Source: Bergeyella zoohelcum (GTDB lineage: Bacteria; Bacteroidota; Bacteroidia; Flavobacteriales; Weeksellaceae). From it: DNA of 7,938 bases. The stretch is taken from contig JAUNHO010000039.1 in assembly GCA_030523905.1 (NCBI GenBank), positions 1-7,938 of the forward strand, in the 5' to 3' direction. The first letter of the stretch is position 1; each line of letters opens with the position of its first letter. The notes below the pieces were generated by a model. It saw nothing but the letters and a program-made list of their open reading frames with translations, made no database searches and had not been told where the DNA came from. The position numbers were made by a program, and so were the translations under genes. This document shows positions 1 through 6,122 of the stretch, piece after piece.

Positions 1-482
1 TATGGTTCAGGTTTTCTGAATGATCTGATTTTAGCCGTTATCATTCCTAATAATTGCTTATCGTGTGAAGATAAAGTAATGATTGGGTTTTTACCTTTTT
101 CAGTCAATGTATCTACTTTCACTTCACTTGGAAGTTCCAAAACGATACCGTGGGAGAAACCTAATGCCAACTCTAGTTTTTGACCAGAGTGAGATGCTCT
201 ATATCCTACCCCTACAAGTTCTAATTTCTTTTCAAAACCTTCTGATGTACCAATTACCATATTATTGATAAGTGCTCTGTACAAACCGTGAAGGGCTTTG
301 TGTTGTTTGGAATCAGATGGGCGGTTTACTGTAAGTTCGCCATCTTTTTGCTCCAAAGTAATACCTCCTGTAAGTTCCTGAGAAAGTTCTCCTTTCGGAC
401 CTTTTACCGTTACAACACCATCTTTTTCTGATACTGTAACCCCAGAAGGAATGCTTATAATTGCTTTACCAATTCTTGACAT
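1..482 (-). CDS. rplF: 50S ribosomal protein L6 (uL6), 3' end outside window
   Basis: L6 binds 23S rRNA near the sarcin-ricin loop and factor-binding site of the large subunit. The frame opens at an ATG (482-480, protein start MSRIGKAIISIPSGV) and stays open to the window edge, giving 160 residues of a family usually near 180. Both L6 repeat domains are visible: the first (about residues 1-80) has the GPKGELSQ segment, and the second starts with FEKKLELVGVGYRA (83-96). The visible part ends at KIRSFRKPEP, just before the conserved C-terminal segment, so about 20 residues should lie beyond position 1. It follows rpsH after 17 bases, as in spc operons generally. A short AAGGA lies four bases before the ATG, one of the few Shine-Dalgarno-like sequences here. 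The identification is firm; only the end is missing. Confidence 0.97.
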   Translation of the reverse strand, partial: MSRIGKAIISIPSGVTVSEKDGVVTVKGPKGELSQELTGGITLEQKDGELTVNRPSDSKQHKALHGLYRALINNMVIGTSEGFEKKLELVGVGYRASHSGQKLELALGFSHGIVLELPSEVKVDTLTEKGKNPIITLSSHDKQLLGMITAKIRSFRKPEP

Positions 483-499
483 TTTCCTTTTTTTAAAAA

Positions 500-898
500 T
501 TAATATACATAGCAGATTACCTCACCGCCTACATTTTCAACTTTTGCTTGTTTCCCTGTCATCACACCTTTTGAAGTAGAGATGATAGCGATACCCAAAC
601 CATTAAGTACTCTTGGAAGTTCTGAAGAACCAGCGTAGTATCTCAAACCTGGGCGAGATGCTCTCTGAATAGATTTGATAGCTGGCTTGCCAGTTTTTTT
701 GTCGTACTTCAAAGCGATTTTAATATTCCCTTGAACGGCATTATCCTCAAACTTATAGTTCAAGATATAACCTTGATCGAAGAGAATTTTAGTAATCTCC
801 TTTTTGATTTTCGATGCAGGAATTTCCACCACTTTATGGCCTGCGCTTTGTGCGTTCCTTACTCTTGTTAGGAAATCTGAAATTGGATCTGTTACCAT
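500..898 (-). CDS. rpsH: 30S ribosomal protein S8 (uS8)
   Basis: S8 is a primary 16S rRNA-binding protein that binds helix 21 and organises the central domain of the small subunit. The 132-residue product matches the normal bacterial length. It starts MVTDPISDFLTRVRNAQ, the standard S8 N-terminus. The C-terminal signature is GLGIAIISTSKGVMTGKQA (residues 100-118), which includes the STSKGVMT RNA-binding loop. In E. coli S8 also represses translation of its own spc mRNA by binding near the start of rplE. Here the rplX-rplE gap is only 11 bases, while a 108-base gap with an inverted repeat precedes rpsH itself, so any feedback site could be placed differently (inference). No Shine-Dalgarno sequence is visible; the start is preceded by A-rich sequence. 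Confidence 0.98.
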   Translation of the reverse strand: MVTDPISDFLTRVRNAQSAGHKVVEIPASKIKKEITKILFDQGYILNYKFEDNAVQGNIKIALKYDKKTGKPAIKSIQRASRPGLRYYAGSSELPRVLNGLGIAIISTSKGVMTGKQAKVENVGGEVICYVY

Positions 899-1006
899 TT
901 TTCTGTTTTAATTATTATTGGTTAGTGATAATCAGTATTGCATTTGGTTATCAGTAAGTTACCATTAGCCAAATGCAACTTAATTATCTTGATTTATTAA
1001 AAATTA
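899..1006 (-). repeat. rpsN-rpsH intergenic element: direct repeats and palindrome
   Basis: This 108-base gap is much longer than most gaps in the operon. It holds a perfect 10-bp inverted repeat, TTGCATTTGG at 938-947 and CCAAATGCAA at 969-978, around a 21-base loop with a small inner dyad (GTAA-G-TTAC). It also holds direct repeats: TTGGTTA at 918-924 and 944-950, and ATCAGTA at 931-937 and 950-956. The two TTGGTTA...TCAGTA copies differ by exactly seven bases (extra GTGATAA), which fits the 7-base periodicity of the other two long gaps. No U-run follows the hairpin on the transcribed strand, so it does not look like an intrinsic terminator. Its function is unknown. Confidence 0.75.
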
Positions 1007-1276
1007 TTACCAACTAGCTTTTTTAACCCCTGGGATAAGCCCTTGGTTTGCCATTTCACGGAAAGTTACTCTGGAAATACCGAAAGTTCTCATATATCCT
1101 CTTGGTCTACCTGTCAATTTACATCTATTGTGCAATCTCACAGGAGAAGCGTTTTTTGGAAGTTTCTGTAATGCTTCGTAATCACCAGCTTCTTTCAAAG
1201 CCTTTCTTTTCTCAGCATATTTAGCTACTAGAGCCTCTCTTTTACGCTCACGCGCTTTCATTGATTCTTTTGCCAT
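1007..1276 (-). CDS. rpsN: 30S ribosomal protein S14 (uS14), zinc-independent long form
   Basis: S14 is a late-assembling protein of the 30S head, next to S3, S10 and S19. The 89-residue product begins MAKESMKARERKREALV and carries the S14 signature RLHNRCKLTGRPRGYMRTF (residues 48-66). It contains one cysteine only (C52), so the two CXXC pairs of the zinc-binding short form are absent. This is the long C-minus type usual in Bacteroidota spc operons. It starts two bases after the rplE stop, which suggests translational coupling. It is followed by the long 899-1006 gap before rpsH. The call is secure. Confidence 0.98.
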   Translation of the reverse strand: MAKESMKARERKREALVAKYAEKRKALKEAGDYEALQKLPKNASPVRLHNRCKLTGRPRGYMRTFGISRVTFREMANQGLIPGVKKASW

Positions 1277-1278
1277 TC

Positions 1279-1830
1279 TTAGTTCTTTTTAAATGGTAAA
1301 CCGAAATGTGTTAATAATGCTTTAGCTTCTTTATCAGTTTGAGCTGAAGTAACGAAAGTGATGTCCATACCTTGGATTTTTTTCACTTTATCGATTACGA
1401 TTTCTGGGAAGATAATTTGCTCGGTGATACCAAGGTTATAATTACCTCTACCATCAAATCCATCAGCCTTGATTCCGTTGAAATCTCTGATTCGTGGAAG
1501 AGCAGAAGAAGTTAATCTATCCAAGAACTCATACATTTTATCAGCTCTTAATGTAACTCTTGCTCCTACTGGCATTCCTTTTCTTAGTTTGAAAGCTGCC
1601 TCATCTTTTTTAGAAAGAGTTCCTACGGCTTTCTGCCCAGTGATTGCTGTAAGTTCTTCAACTGCGTAATCAACGATTTTTTTATCAGCTGTAGCCGCTC
1701 CTAAACCTTGCGATACAACGATTTTTTCCAATTTAGGCACTTGCATAATGCTTTTGTACCCAAATTCTTCCATCATTGCAGGAACGATTTTTTCTTTATA
1801 TAATTTCTTTGGTCTTGCTATATATTCCAT
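1279..1830 (-). CDS. rplE: 50S ribosomal protein L5 (uL5)
   Basis: L5 binds 5S rRNA and helix 84 of 23S rRNA in the central protuberance and contacts the P-site tRNA and S13. The product is 183 residues, normal for the family. It opens MEYIARPKKLYKEKIVPAMM and carries the conserved KLEKIVVSQGLG stretch (33-44). Downstream segments typical of L5 are LRKGMPVGARVTLR (82-95), the RIRDFNGI loop (113-120) and the glycine-rich FDGRGNYNLGI segment (125-135). It begins 11 bases after rplX and ends two bases before rpsN. In E. coli the S8 repressor site overlaps the start of this gene; no obvious equivalent hairpin fits the short gap here. Confidence 0.98.
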   Translation of the reverse strand: MEYIARPKKLYKEKIVPAMMEEFGYKSIMQVPKLEKIVVSQGLGAATADKKIVDYAVEELTAITGQKAVGTLSKKDEAAFKLRKGMPVGARVTLRADKMYEFLDRLTSSALPRIRDFNGIKADGFDGRGNYNLGITEQIIFPEIVIDKVKKIQGMDITFVTSAQTDKEAKALLTHFGLPFKKN

Positions 1831-1841
1831 CGTTTATTCTA

Positions 1842-2162
1842 TTATAAAGTTTCACCAGTTGTTTTAGCAACTCTCACTTTTTTATCACCTTCTATTTTAT
1901 ATCCTACTTTTGTAGCCTTTCCGTTTTTATCCACAAGTGCTACATTAGAGATATGCAAAGAAGCCTCTTTTTCTACGATACCACCTTGAGGATTAGAAGC
2001 TGATGGCTTGATGTGTTTTTTAACCACATTCACACCCGCTACTATTACTCTTGGGTCTTTACCTTCTTTTCTGATTACTTCAAGTACTTCGCCCTTGCTT
2101 CCTTTGTTTTTTCCAGTAGTAACGATTACGTTATCTCCTCTTCTGATTTTAACTTTTGTCAT
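1842..2162 (-). CDS. rplX: 50S ribosomal protein L24 (uL24)
   Basis: L24 is an early assembly initiator that binds the 5' domain of 23S rRNA and sits near the exit of the nascent-chain tunnel. The 106-residue product has a KOW motif at about residues 8-34, containing RGDNVIVTTGKNKGSKGEV. It also carries the conserved NVVKKHIKPSASNPQGGIVEK region (45-65) and SLHISNVALVD (68-78). The start ATG lies 19 bases after the rplN stop, behind A-rich sequence with no Shine-Dalgarno. It reads into rplE after 11 bases. Length and order are standard. Confidence 0.98.
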   Translation of the reverse strand: MTKVKIRRGDNVIVTTGKNKGSKGEVLEVIRKEGKDPRVIVAGVNVVKKHIKPSASNPQGGIVEKEASLHISNVALVDKNGKATKVGYKIEGDKKVRVAKTTGETL

Positions 2163-2181
2163 TTTCGTTAAATTTTAAAAA

Positions 2182-2550
2182 TTAAAGTACTTCAGGGGCT
2201 AATGAAATTACTTTCATATATTCCTTATCTCTCAGCTCTCTTGCAACAGGTCCGAAAACACGAGTTCCTCTCATCTCACCAGCAGCATTTAGCAATACAC
2301 AAGCATTGTCATCAAAAGAGATGTATGAACCATCTTTTCTTCTTACTGCTTTTTTAGTTCTTACTACTACTGCTTTAGAAACCTGTCCTTTTTTTGCATT
2401 TCCTGATGGTGTAGCATCTTTGATAGTCACTACGATTTTATCACCAACTGAAGCATATCTTCTTCTGGTACCTCCCAGAACTCTGATAACGAGTACTTCT
2501 TTTGCACCTGTGTTATCAGCTACTTTTAATCTTGATTCTGTTTGTAACAT
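2182..2550 (-). CDS. rplN: 50S ribosomal protein L14 (uL14)
   Basis: L14 is a highly conserved beta-barrel protein at the subunit interface. It forms bridges to 16S rRNA and binds the silencing factor RsfS. The 122-residue product starts MLQTESRLKVADNTGAKE and has the family signature DDNACVLLNAAGEMRGTRVF at residues 80-99. Its ATG shares one base with the rpsQ stop (TAATG at 2552-2548), a stop-start arrangement that predicts reinitiation by the same ribosome. In E. coli this is the boundary between the separate S10 and spc operons, so the overlap shows that the two units are fused here. Confidence 0.98.
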   Translation of the reverse strand: MLQTESRLKVADNTGAKEVLVIRVLGGTRRRYASVGDKIVVTIKDATPSGNAKKGQVSKAVVVRTKKAVRRKDGSYISFDDNACVLLNAAGEMRGTRVFGPVARELRDKEYMKVISLAPEVL

Positions 2551-2804
2551 TACTTAGCTTTTTCAATGATTCTTACTAATCTCCATCTCTTATTTTTACT
2601 CAAAGGTCTTGTTTCTTGGATTAGAACAGTATCCCCTTCGTTGCACTCATTATTTTCATCGTGTGCGGTATATTTCTTCGTTTTCAAAACGAACTTACCG
2701 TACATAGGATGCTTCATTCTCATTGTTTCGCTTACAACAATAGTTTTTTCCATTTTGTTGCTGGAAACAACTCCGATTCTTTCTTTTCTTAAATTTCTTT
2801 CCAT
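2550..2804 (-). CDS. rpsQ: 30S ribosomal protein S17 (uS17)
   Basis: S17 is an OB-fold protein that binds helices 7 and 11 of 16S rRNA early in 30S assembly. The 84-residue product begins MERNLRKERIGVVSSNKMEK, the usual S17 opening. The C-terminal signature GDTVLIQETRPLSKNKRWRL falls at residues 57-76. It starts 11 bases after rpmC and overlaps rplN by one base. The gene order rplP-rpmC-rpsQ is the usual end of the S10 operon. No Shine-Dalgarno sequence precedes the ATG. Confidence 0.98.
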   Translation of the reverse strand: MERNLRKERIGVVSSNKMEKTIVVSETMRMKHPMYGKFVLKTKKYTAHDENNECNEGDTVLIQETRPLSKNKRWRLVRIIEKAK

Positions 2805-2815
2805 TGTAAAATGAA

Positions 2816-3004
2816 TTATTGTTGTTTAGCAGTTAATTCTGTTTGAAGTCTTGCGATTGTCTTTCTCAAATCTCTGATTTGAATAGGATTTTCAATTGGG
2901 CTTATTTTATGTGCCAATTTCAACTTAGTATAATCAGCCTTTACTGCTGCTAACTGGTTTTGAAGATCCGCTACGCTTAAATTTTTGATGTCAGCTTTTT
3001 TCAT
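2816..3004 (-). CDS. rpmC: 50S ribosomal protein L29 (uL29)
   Basis: L29 is a small, mostly helical protein next to L23 at the tunnel exit, where it helps form the docking surface for trigger factor and signal recognition particle. The 62-residue product matches the family length. It shows the expected two helices: residues 1-33 with DLQNQLAAVKADYTKLKLAH, and 42-62 with IRDLRKTIARLQTEL. These are joined by the SPIENPIQ turn. It lies eight bases after rplP and 11 bases before rpsQ, its normal neighbours. Confidence 0.97.
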   Translation of the reverse strand: MKKADIKNLSVADLQNQLAAVKADYTKLKLAHKISPIENPIQIRDLRKTIARLQTELTAKQQ

Positions 3005-3012
3005 TTCTTCGA

Positions 3013-3438
3013 TTATTGAGGTTTAACAAAATCATTAGCAACTACAAATTTAGTAACTACTGGTAATTTCTGTGCAGCAAGTCTAAGTGCTTCTTTCGCT
3101 ACTTCGTAAGGAACACCACCTACTTCAAACATTATTTTACCAGGTTTTACCACAGCTACCCAGTATTCCACAGCACCTTTACCTTTACCCATCCTTACTT
3201 CGGCTGGTTTTTTAGTAATCGGTTTATCTGGGAAAATTTTTATCCATAGCTGTCCTTCCCTTTTCATATATCTCGTTGCAGCGATACGAGCTGCCTCGAT
3301 TTGTCTTGCCGTAATCCAAGCTCCTTCAATCGCTTTGATTCCGAAAGTTCCGTACGCCAGTTGGTTTCCTCTCTGTGCGTTTCCTTTCATCTTCATTTTA
3401 TGAACACGACGGAACTTTACTCTTTTTGGTTGTAACAT
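3013..3438 (-). CDS. rplP: 50S ribosomal protein L16 (uL16)
   Basis: L16 binds between the A-site and central protuberance of 23S rRNA and helps position aminoacyl-tRNA. I place the start at the ATG at 3438-3436, giving 141 residues opening MLQPKRVKFRR, the near-invariant L16 N-terminus. The frame can be extended six codons to a TTG at 3456, but that adds residues unlike any L16. The family signature is RMGKGKGAVEYWVAVVKPGK (82-101). R82 aligns with E. coli Arg81, which is hydroxylated there by RoxA/YcfD; nothing here shows whether it is modified. The gap from rpsC is 64 bases and carries a 7-base repeat array. Confidence 0.97.
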   Translation of the reverse strand: MLQPKRVKFRRVHKMKMKGNAQRGNQLAYGTFGIKAIEGAWITARQIEAARIAATRYMKREGQLWIKIFPDKPITKKPAEVRMGKGKGAVEYWVAVVKPGKIMFEVGGVPYEVAKEALRLAAQKLPVVTKFVVANDFVKPQ

Positions 3439-3504
3439 AATTAGATAATTTGTCAATCAGTTCTTGTAACGGAAGATCTAATTTCTATTTTCTAACCTCT
3501 AATT
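3439..3504 (-). repeat. rpsC-rplP intergenic heptamer array with inverted repeat
   Basis: Read on the plus strand, four units start exactly seven bases apart: TCTAATT (3477), TCTATTT (3484), TCTAACC (3491) and TCTAATT (3498). The last one overlaps the rpsC stop codon. On the transcribed strand these read as TTAGA-type units. The array's inner edge also pairs with a distant copy: AATTAGAT at 3439-3446 and ATCTAATT at 3476-3483 form an 8-bp inverted repeat around 29 bases. No promoter or U-run terminator is visible. The function is unknown; it has the same general design as the elements before rplB and rpsH. Confidence 0.75.
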
Positions 3505-4213
3505 AATTATTATTTCTTCTTGGTCTTCTACCTTCTCTACCACCAGATTTTTTCTGTTGTTGTCCTACAAGCGGAGAAAGGTCTCTTTTACCATAAACTT
3601 CTCCTTTCATAATCCAAACTTTCACGCCCAATCTACCATAAGTAGTGTGAGCCTCTGCCCAGTGATAATCGATATCTGCTCTGAAAGTAGATAAAGGAAT
3701 TCTTCCCTCTTTGAAAGATTCGCTTCTTGCCATTTCAGCACCATTCAATCTACCAGAGATTTGAACCTTGATACCCTCAGCACCTACTCTCATTGTACCT
3801 GCAATAGCCATTTTCACAGCTCTTCTGTAAGAGATTCTGTTTTCTATTTGCTTTGCGATACTTTCAGCTACCAATACTGCATCTAGTTCAGGTCTTTTGA
3901 TTTCAAAGATATTGATTTGAACCTCCTTACCAGTAAGTTTTTTCAATTCTTCTTTTAGTTTATCAACTTCCTGACCACCTTTACCAATGATTAAACCTGG
4001 TCTAGCAGTAGTGATAGTTACAGTTACTAATTTATGAGTTCTTTCGATGAAGATTCTTGAAACTTCACCTTTAGATAATCTTACATCAAGGTATCTTCTG
4101 ATTTTGTAGTCTTCCGCGATTTTGTCTCCATAATCGTTTCCGCCAAACCAGTTAGAATCCCATCCTCTGATGATACCTAATCTATTACCAATTGGATTTG
4201 TCTTCTGTCCCAT
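3503..4213 (-). CDS. rpsC: 30S ribosomal protein S3 (uS3)
   Basis: S3 lines the mRNA entry channel of the 30S head and contributes to the ribosome's mRNA helicase activity. The product is 236 residues and starts MGQKTNPIGNRLGIIRGWDS. A type II KH domain carries the GXXG-containing RPGLIIGKGGQEV (71-83). The C-terminal domain has the conserved GIKVQISGRLNGAEMARSE (147-165). Basic residues R130, R131 and K134 align with the E. coli helicase residues R131, R132 and K135. The last 20 residues are rich in Arg, Gly and Asn (ending RRPRRNNN), a low-complexity tail that varies among S3 proteins. It starts eight bases after rplV. Confidence 0.98.
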   Translation of the reverse strand: MGQKTNPIGNRLGIIRGWDSNWFGGNDYGDKIAEDYKIRRYLDVRLSKGEVSRIFIERTHKLVTVTITTARPGLIIGKGGQEVDKLKEELKKLTGKEVQINIFEIKRPELDAVLVAESIAKQIENRISYRRAVKMAIAGTMRVGAEGIKVQISGRLNGAEMARSESFKEGRIPLSTFRADIDYHWAEAHTTYGRLGVKVWIMKGEVYGKRDLSPLVGQQQKKSGGREGRRPRRNNN

Positions 4214-4221
4214 ACCTTGAA

Positions 4222-4623
4222 TTATTTATTATCTTTTGAATCTAAAATTAATGTAACATGGTTGCTTCTCTTTCTGATTCTATACCCTCTACCTTGTGGT
4301 GCAGGTCTTAATCTTTTCAGTTGTCTTGCACTATCCACATAGATTTCTTTCACAAAAAGATTTGCTTCCTCTATATCAGCTCCTTCATTCTTTACTTGCC
4401 AGTTTGCAATGGCAGACAAAAGAAGTTTTTCCAACTTGTTAGATGCTTCTTTTTTAGAATATTTAAGGATATAAAGAGCTTTATCTACACTTTCTCCTCT
4501 AATGATGTCCGCAACTAATCTCATTTTTCTAGGAGAAGAAGGACAATCGTTCAGACGAGCCTTTACTACATCTTTATTTGCTATTTTTCTAGCTAATGCA
4601 CTATCTTGTTTTCTTGATCCCAT
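4222..4623 (-). CDS. rplV: 50S ribosomal protein L22 (uL22)
   Basis: L22 contacts all domains of 23S rRNA, and its long beta-hairpin lines the nascent-peptide tunnel. Changes at the hairpin tip give macrolide resistance in other bacteria. The 133-residue product has about 20 extra N-terminal residues (MGSRKQDSALARKIANKDVV) before the usual core beginning KARLNDCPSSPRKMRLVAD. The hairpin lies at about residues 98-122 and contains SARQLKRLRPAPQGRGYRIR. It looks intact, with no insertion or deletion apparent by eye. It starts five bases after rpsS and ends eight bases before rpsC. Confidence 0.98.
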   Translation of the reverse strand: MGSRKQDSALARKIANKDVVKARLNDCPSSPRKMRLVADIIRGESVDKALYILKYSKKEASNKLEKLLLSAIANWQVKNEGADIEEANLFVKEIYVDSARQLKRLRPAPQGRGYRIRKRSNHVTLILDSKDNK

Positions 4624-4628
4624 AATGA

Positions 4629-4907
4629 TTATCTGCTTCCTTTATTTTTATTACCACCGTGTCCTCTGAATGAACGCGTAGGAGAAAATTCGCCTAACTT
4701 ATGACCTACCATATTTTCAGTTACATATACAGGAACGAATGTTTTTCCGTTATGTACTGCGATGGTTTGTCCTACCATGTCTGGAGAAATCATAGATGCT
4801 CTAGACCATGTTTTAATAACCGTTTTTTTACCAGACTCTATATTCGCCTGAACCTTTTTCTCTAAATGATGAGCAATGAAAGGTCCTTTTTTAAGTGATC
4901 TTGCCAT
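4629..4907 (-). CDS. rpsS: 30S ribosomal protein S19 (uS19)
   Basis: S19 sits in the 30S head with S13 and S14 and contacts the A- and P-site tRNA region. The 92-residue product starts MARSLKKGPFIAHHLEKKVQ. It carries the family signature VGHKLGEFSPTRSFRGH (67-83), followed by a short basic tail ending NKNKGSR. The ATG is two bases after the rplB stop, implying coupled translation. Length and position are standard. Confidence 0.98.
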   Translation of the reverse strand: MARSLKKGPFIAHHLEKKVQANIESGKKTVIKTWSRASMISPDMVGQTIAVHNGKTFVPVYVTENMVGHKLGEFSPTRSFRGHGGNKNKGSR

Positions 4908-4909
4908 AA

Positions 4910-5731
4910 TTATTTTCTTTTAGATACGATGTAACGGTTAGACACTTTATTTTTCTTTCTGGTTTTATAACCCTTAGCAGGTTTACCATTTCTAGATCTT
5001 GGGTGACCTCCAGAAGAACGACCTTCACCACCACCCATTGGGTGATCTACTGGGTTCATTACTACCGCTCTTGTTCTTGGTCTTCTACCTAACCATCTGC
5101 TTCTACCTGCCTTACCTGATACCGTCAATTGGTGATCTGAATTGGATACAGACCCTACCATAGCGATACACTCTACAAGAATCATTCTCGATTCTCCAGA
5201 AGGCAATTTTACGATCGCATACTTACCATCTCTAGAAGTCAATTGAGCAGAAGAACCAGCACTTCTCGCAAGAATAGCTCCTTGCCCTGGTCTCATCTCA
5301 ATGCAAGAAATCACTGTACCCAATGGGATGTTTTTCAATTTCATTGCATTACCTACATTAGGCTCTACATTGTCTCCTGAAACTACTTTTTGCCCTACTT
5401 TAATACCATTTGGAGCGATGATGTATCTCTTCTCTCCATCTGCATATTCTAGAAGTGCAATAAATGCAGTTCTGTTTGGATCATACTCTACAGACTTTAC
5501 CGTAGCTTCAACATCGAATTTGTTTCTCTTGAAGTCAATAATTCTGTATTTCTTTTTGTGTCCACCTCCGGTGTAACGCATAGTCATTTTACCTGTGTTG
5601 TTACGCCCACCTGACTTTTTAATACCAACAGTCAGAGATTTCTCTGGCTTGTTTGTAGTAATTTCCTCAAAATTGTTTACAATTCTGAATCTCTGTCCCG
5701 GGGTGATAGGTTTTAATTTTCTAACAGACAT
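4910..5731 (-). CDS. rplB: 50S ribosomal protein L2 (uL2)
   Basis: L2 is a core 23S rRNA-binding protein near the peptidyl-transferase centre, needed for subunit association and tRNA binding. The product is 273 residues, the same length as E. coli L2. The N-terminal half is an OB-like RNA-binding domain with the GKMTMRYTGGGHKKKYRIID segment (47-66). The SH3-like C-terminal half includes RSRWLGRRPRTRAVVMNPVD (210-229) and the HPMGGGEG loop. H230 aligns with E. coli His229, linked to peptidyl-transferase activity. The second histidine of the common DHPHGGG form is methionine here, which I recall as usual in Bacteroidota. A 100-base gap with a palindromic heptamer element separates it from rplW. 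Confidence 0.98.
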   Translation of the reverse strand: MSVRKLKPITPGQRFRIVNNFEEITTNKPEKSLTVGIKKSGGRNNTGKMTMRYTGGGHKKKYRIIDFKRNKFDVEATVKSVEYDPNRTAFIALLEYADGEKRYIIAPNGIKVGQKVVSGDNVEPNVGNAMKLKNIPLGTVISCIEMRPGQGAILARSAGSSAQLTSRDGKYAIVKLPSGESRMILVECIAMVGSVSNSDHQLTVSGKAGRSRWLGRRPRTRAVVMNPVDHPMGGGEGRSSGGHPRSRNGKPAKGYKTRKKNKVSNRYIVSKRK

Positions 5732-5834
5732 TACTATTGTTTATAATTAATATTTATTTTGTTTATTTTTTTAATTGCAGTAAGCAGAAAGCGGAAAACT
5801 TAACGCTTTCAGCATCCTGCTTATCGCTTAATTA
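5732..5834 (-). repeat. rplW-rplB intergenic palindromic heptamer element
   Basis: Two facing arrays of degenerate 7-base units lie at 5777-5829 (plus-strand reading). On the left are GCAGTAA (5777), GCAGAAA (5784) and GCGGAAA (5791). On the right are AACGCTT (5802), TCAGCAT (5809), CCTGCTT (5816) and ATCGCTT (5823), mostly ending GCTT. The halves are roughly inverse, so the transcript can fold: TAAGCAG 5781-5787 pairs with CTGCTTA 5817-5823, and AAAGCG 5788-5793 with CGCTTT 5804-5809, leaving a 7-base bulge. The rplW stop codon lies at its outer right edge. The transcribed strand continues into A-rich sequence, so it is not a standard terminator. Confidence 0.8.
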
Positions 5835-6119
5835 TACTGAAAAGATGTCAATCACTTCTCCTTCTACAAGAGTGATGATTGCTTTTTTCAATTTATTGGT
5901 TTTACCCACTTGAAGTCCTTTTTTGGTGTATTTCGCAGAAACCTTAGGAGCGTAAATCATAGTCCTAACATCCGCCACTTTCACACCATAAGCAACTTCT
6001 ACAGCATCTTTTATCTGGATTTTATTCGCCTTTGTATCTACTAGGAAAGAATAAGCACCTCTAAGGTCTGTAAGATAGTTTGCTTTTTCTGAAATAACTG
6101 GTTTAATGATAACTGACAT
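5832..6119 (-). CDS. rplW: 50S ribosomal protein L23 (uL23)
   Basis: L23 lies at the polypeptide tunnel exit and is the main docking site for trigger factor and signal recognition particle. The 95-residue product begins MSVIIKPVISEKANYLTDLR, containing the conserved PVISEKA segment. It continues with the family's YSFLVDTKANKIQIKDAVE region (23-41) and the YGVKVADVRTM strand (44-54). A basic segment at 64-79 (KYTKKGLQVGKTNKLK) is the extended RNA-contacting loop. It starts three bases after rplD. Its stop codon is at the edge of the heptamer element that separates it from rplB. Confidence 0.97.
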   Translation of the reverse strand: MSVIIKPVISEKANYLTDLRGAYSFLVDTKANKIQIKDAVEVAYGVKVADVRTMIYAPKVSAKYTKKGLQVGKTNKLKKAIITLVEGEVIDIFSV

Positions 6120-6122
6120 GAT

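Noticed and set aside
83..268. 61-residue open frame on the plus strand
   Set aside because: It is antisense to rplF, resembles nothing known, and has no initiation signals.
938..978. Intrinsic terminator between rpsN and rpsH
   Set aside because: The hairpin has a large loop and no U-run after it on the transcribed strand, and essential genes lie downstream.
899..1006. Internal promoter upstream of rpsH
   Set aside because: The closest -7 match on the minus strand (TGCATTTG) has a mismatch in the TA pair and no TTTG or TTG at the proper distance.
1469..1669. 66-residue open frame on the plus strand
   Set aside because: It is a shadow of rplE; the coding signal belongs to the minus strand.
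2306..2814. Two plus-strand open frames of 83 and 82 residues with hydrophobic stretches
   Set aside because: They are antisense to rplN and rpsQ. Their Leu/Phe-rich content is the complement of Lys/Glu-rich ribosomal proteins, not evidence for membrane peptides.
3439..3456. Possible six-codon N-terminal extension of rplP from a TTG at 3456
   Set aside because: The added residues match no L16, and MLQPKR from the ATG at 3438 is the conserved N-terminus.
3477..3504. CRISPR-like or microsatellite array
   Set aside because: Units are only 7 bases with no spacers and are degenerate, so this is neither a CRISPR array nor a simple perfect microsatellite.
4321..5576. Plus-strand open frames at 4321-4518 and 5301-5576
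   Set aside because: They are antisense to rplV and rplB and have no recognisable protein features.
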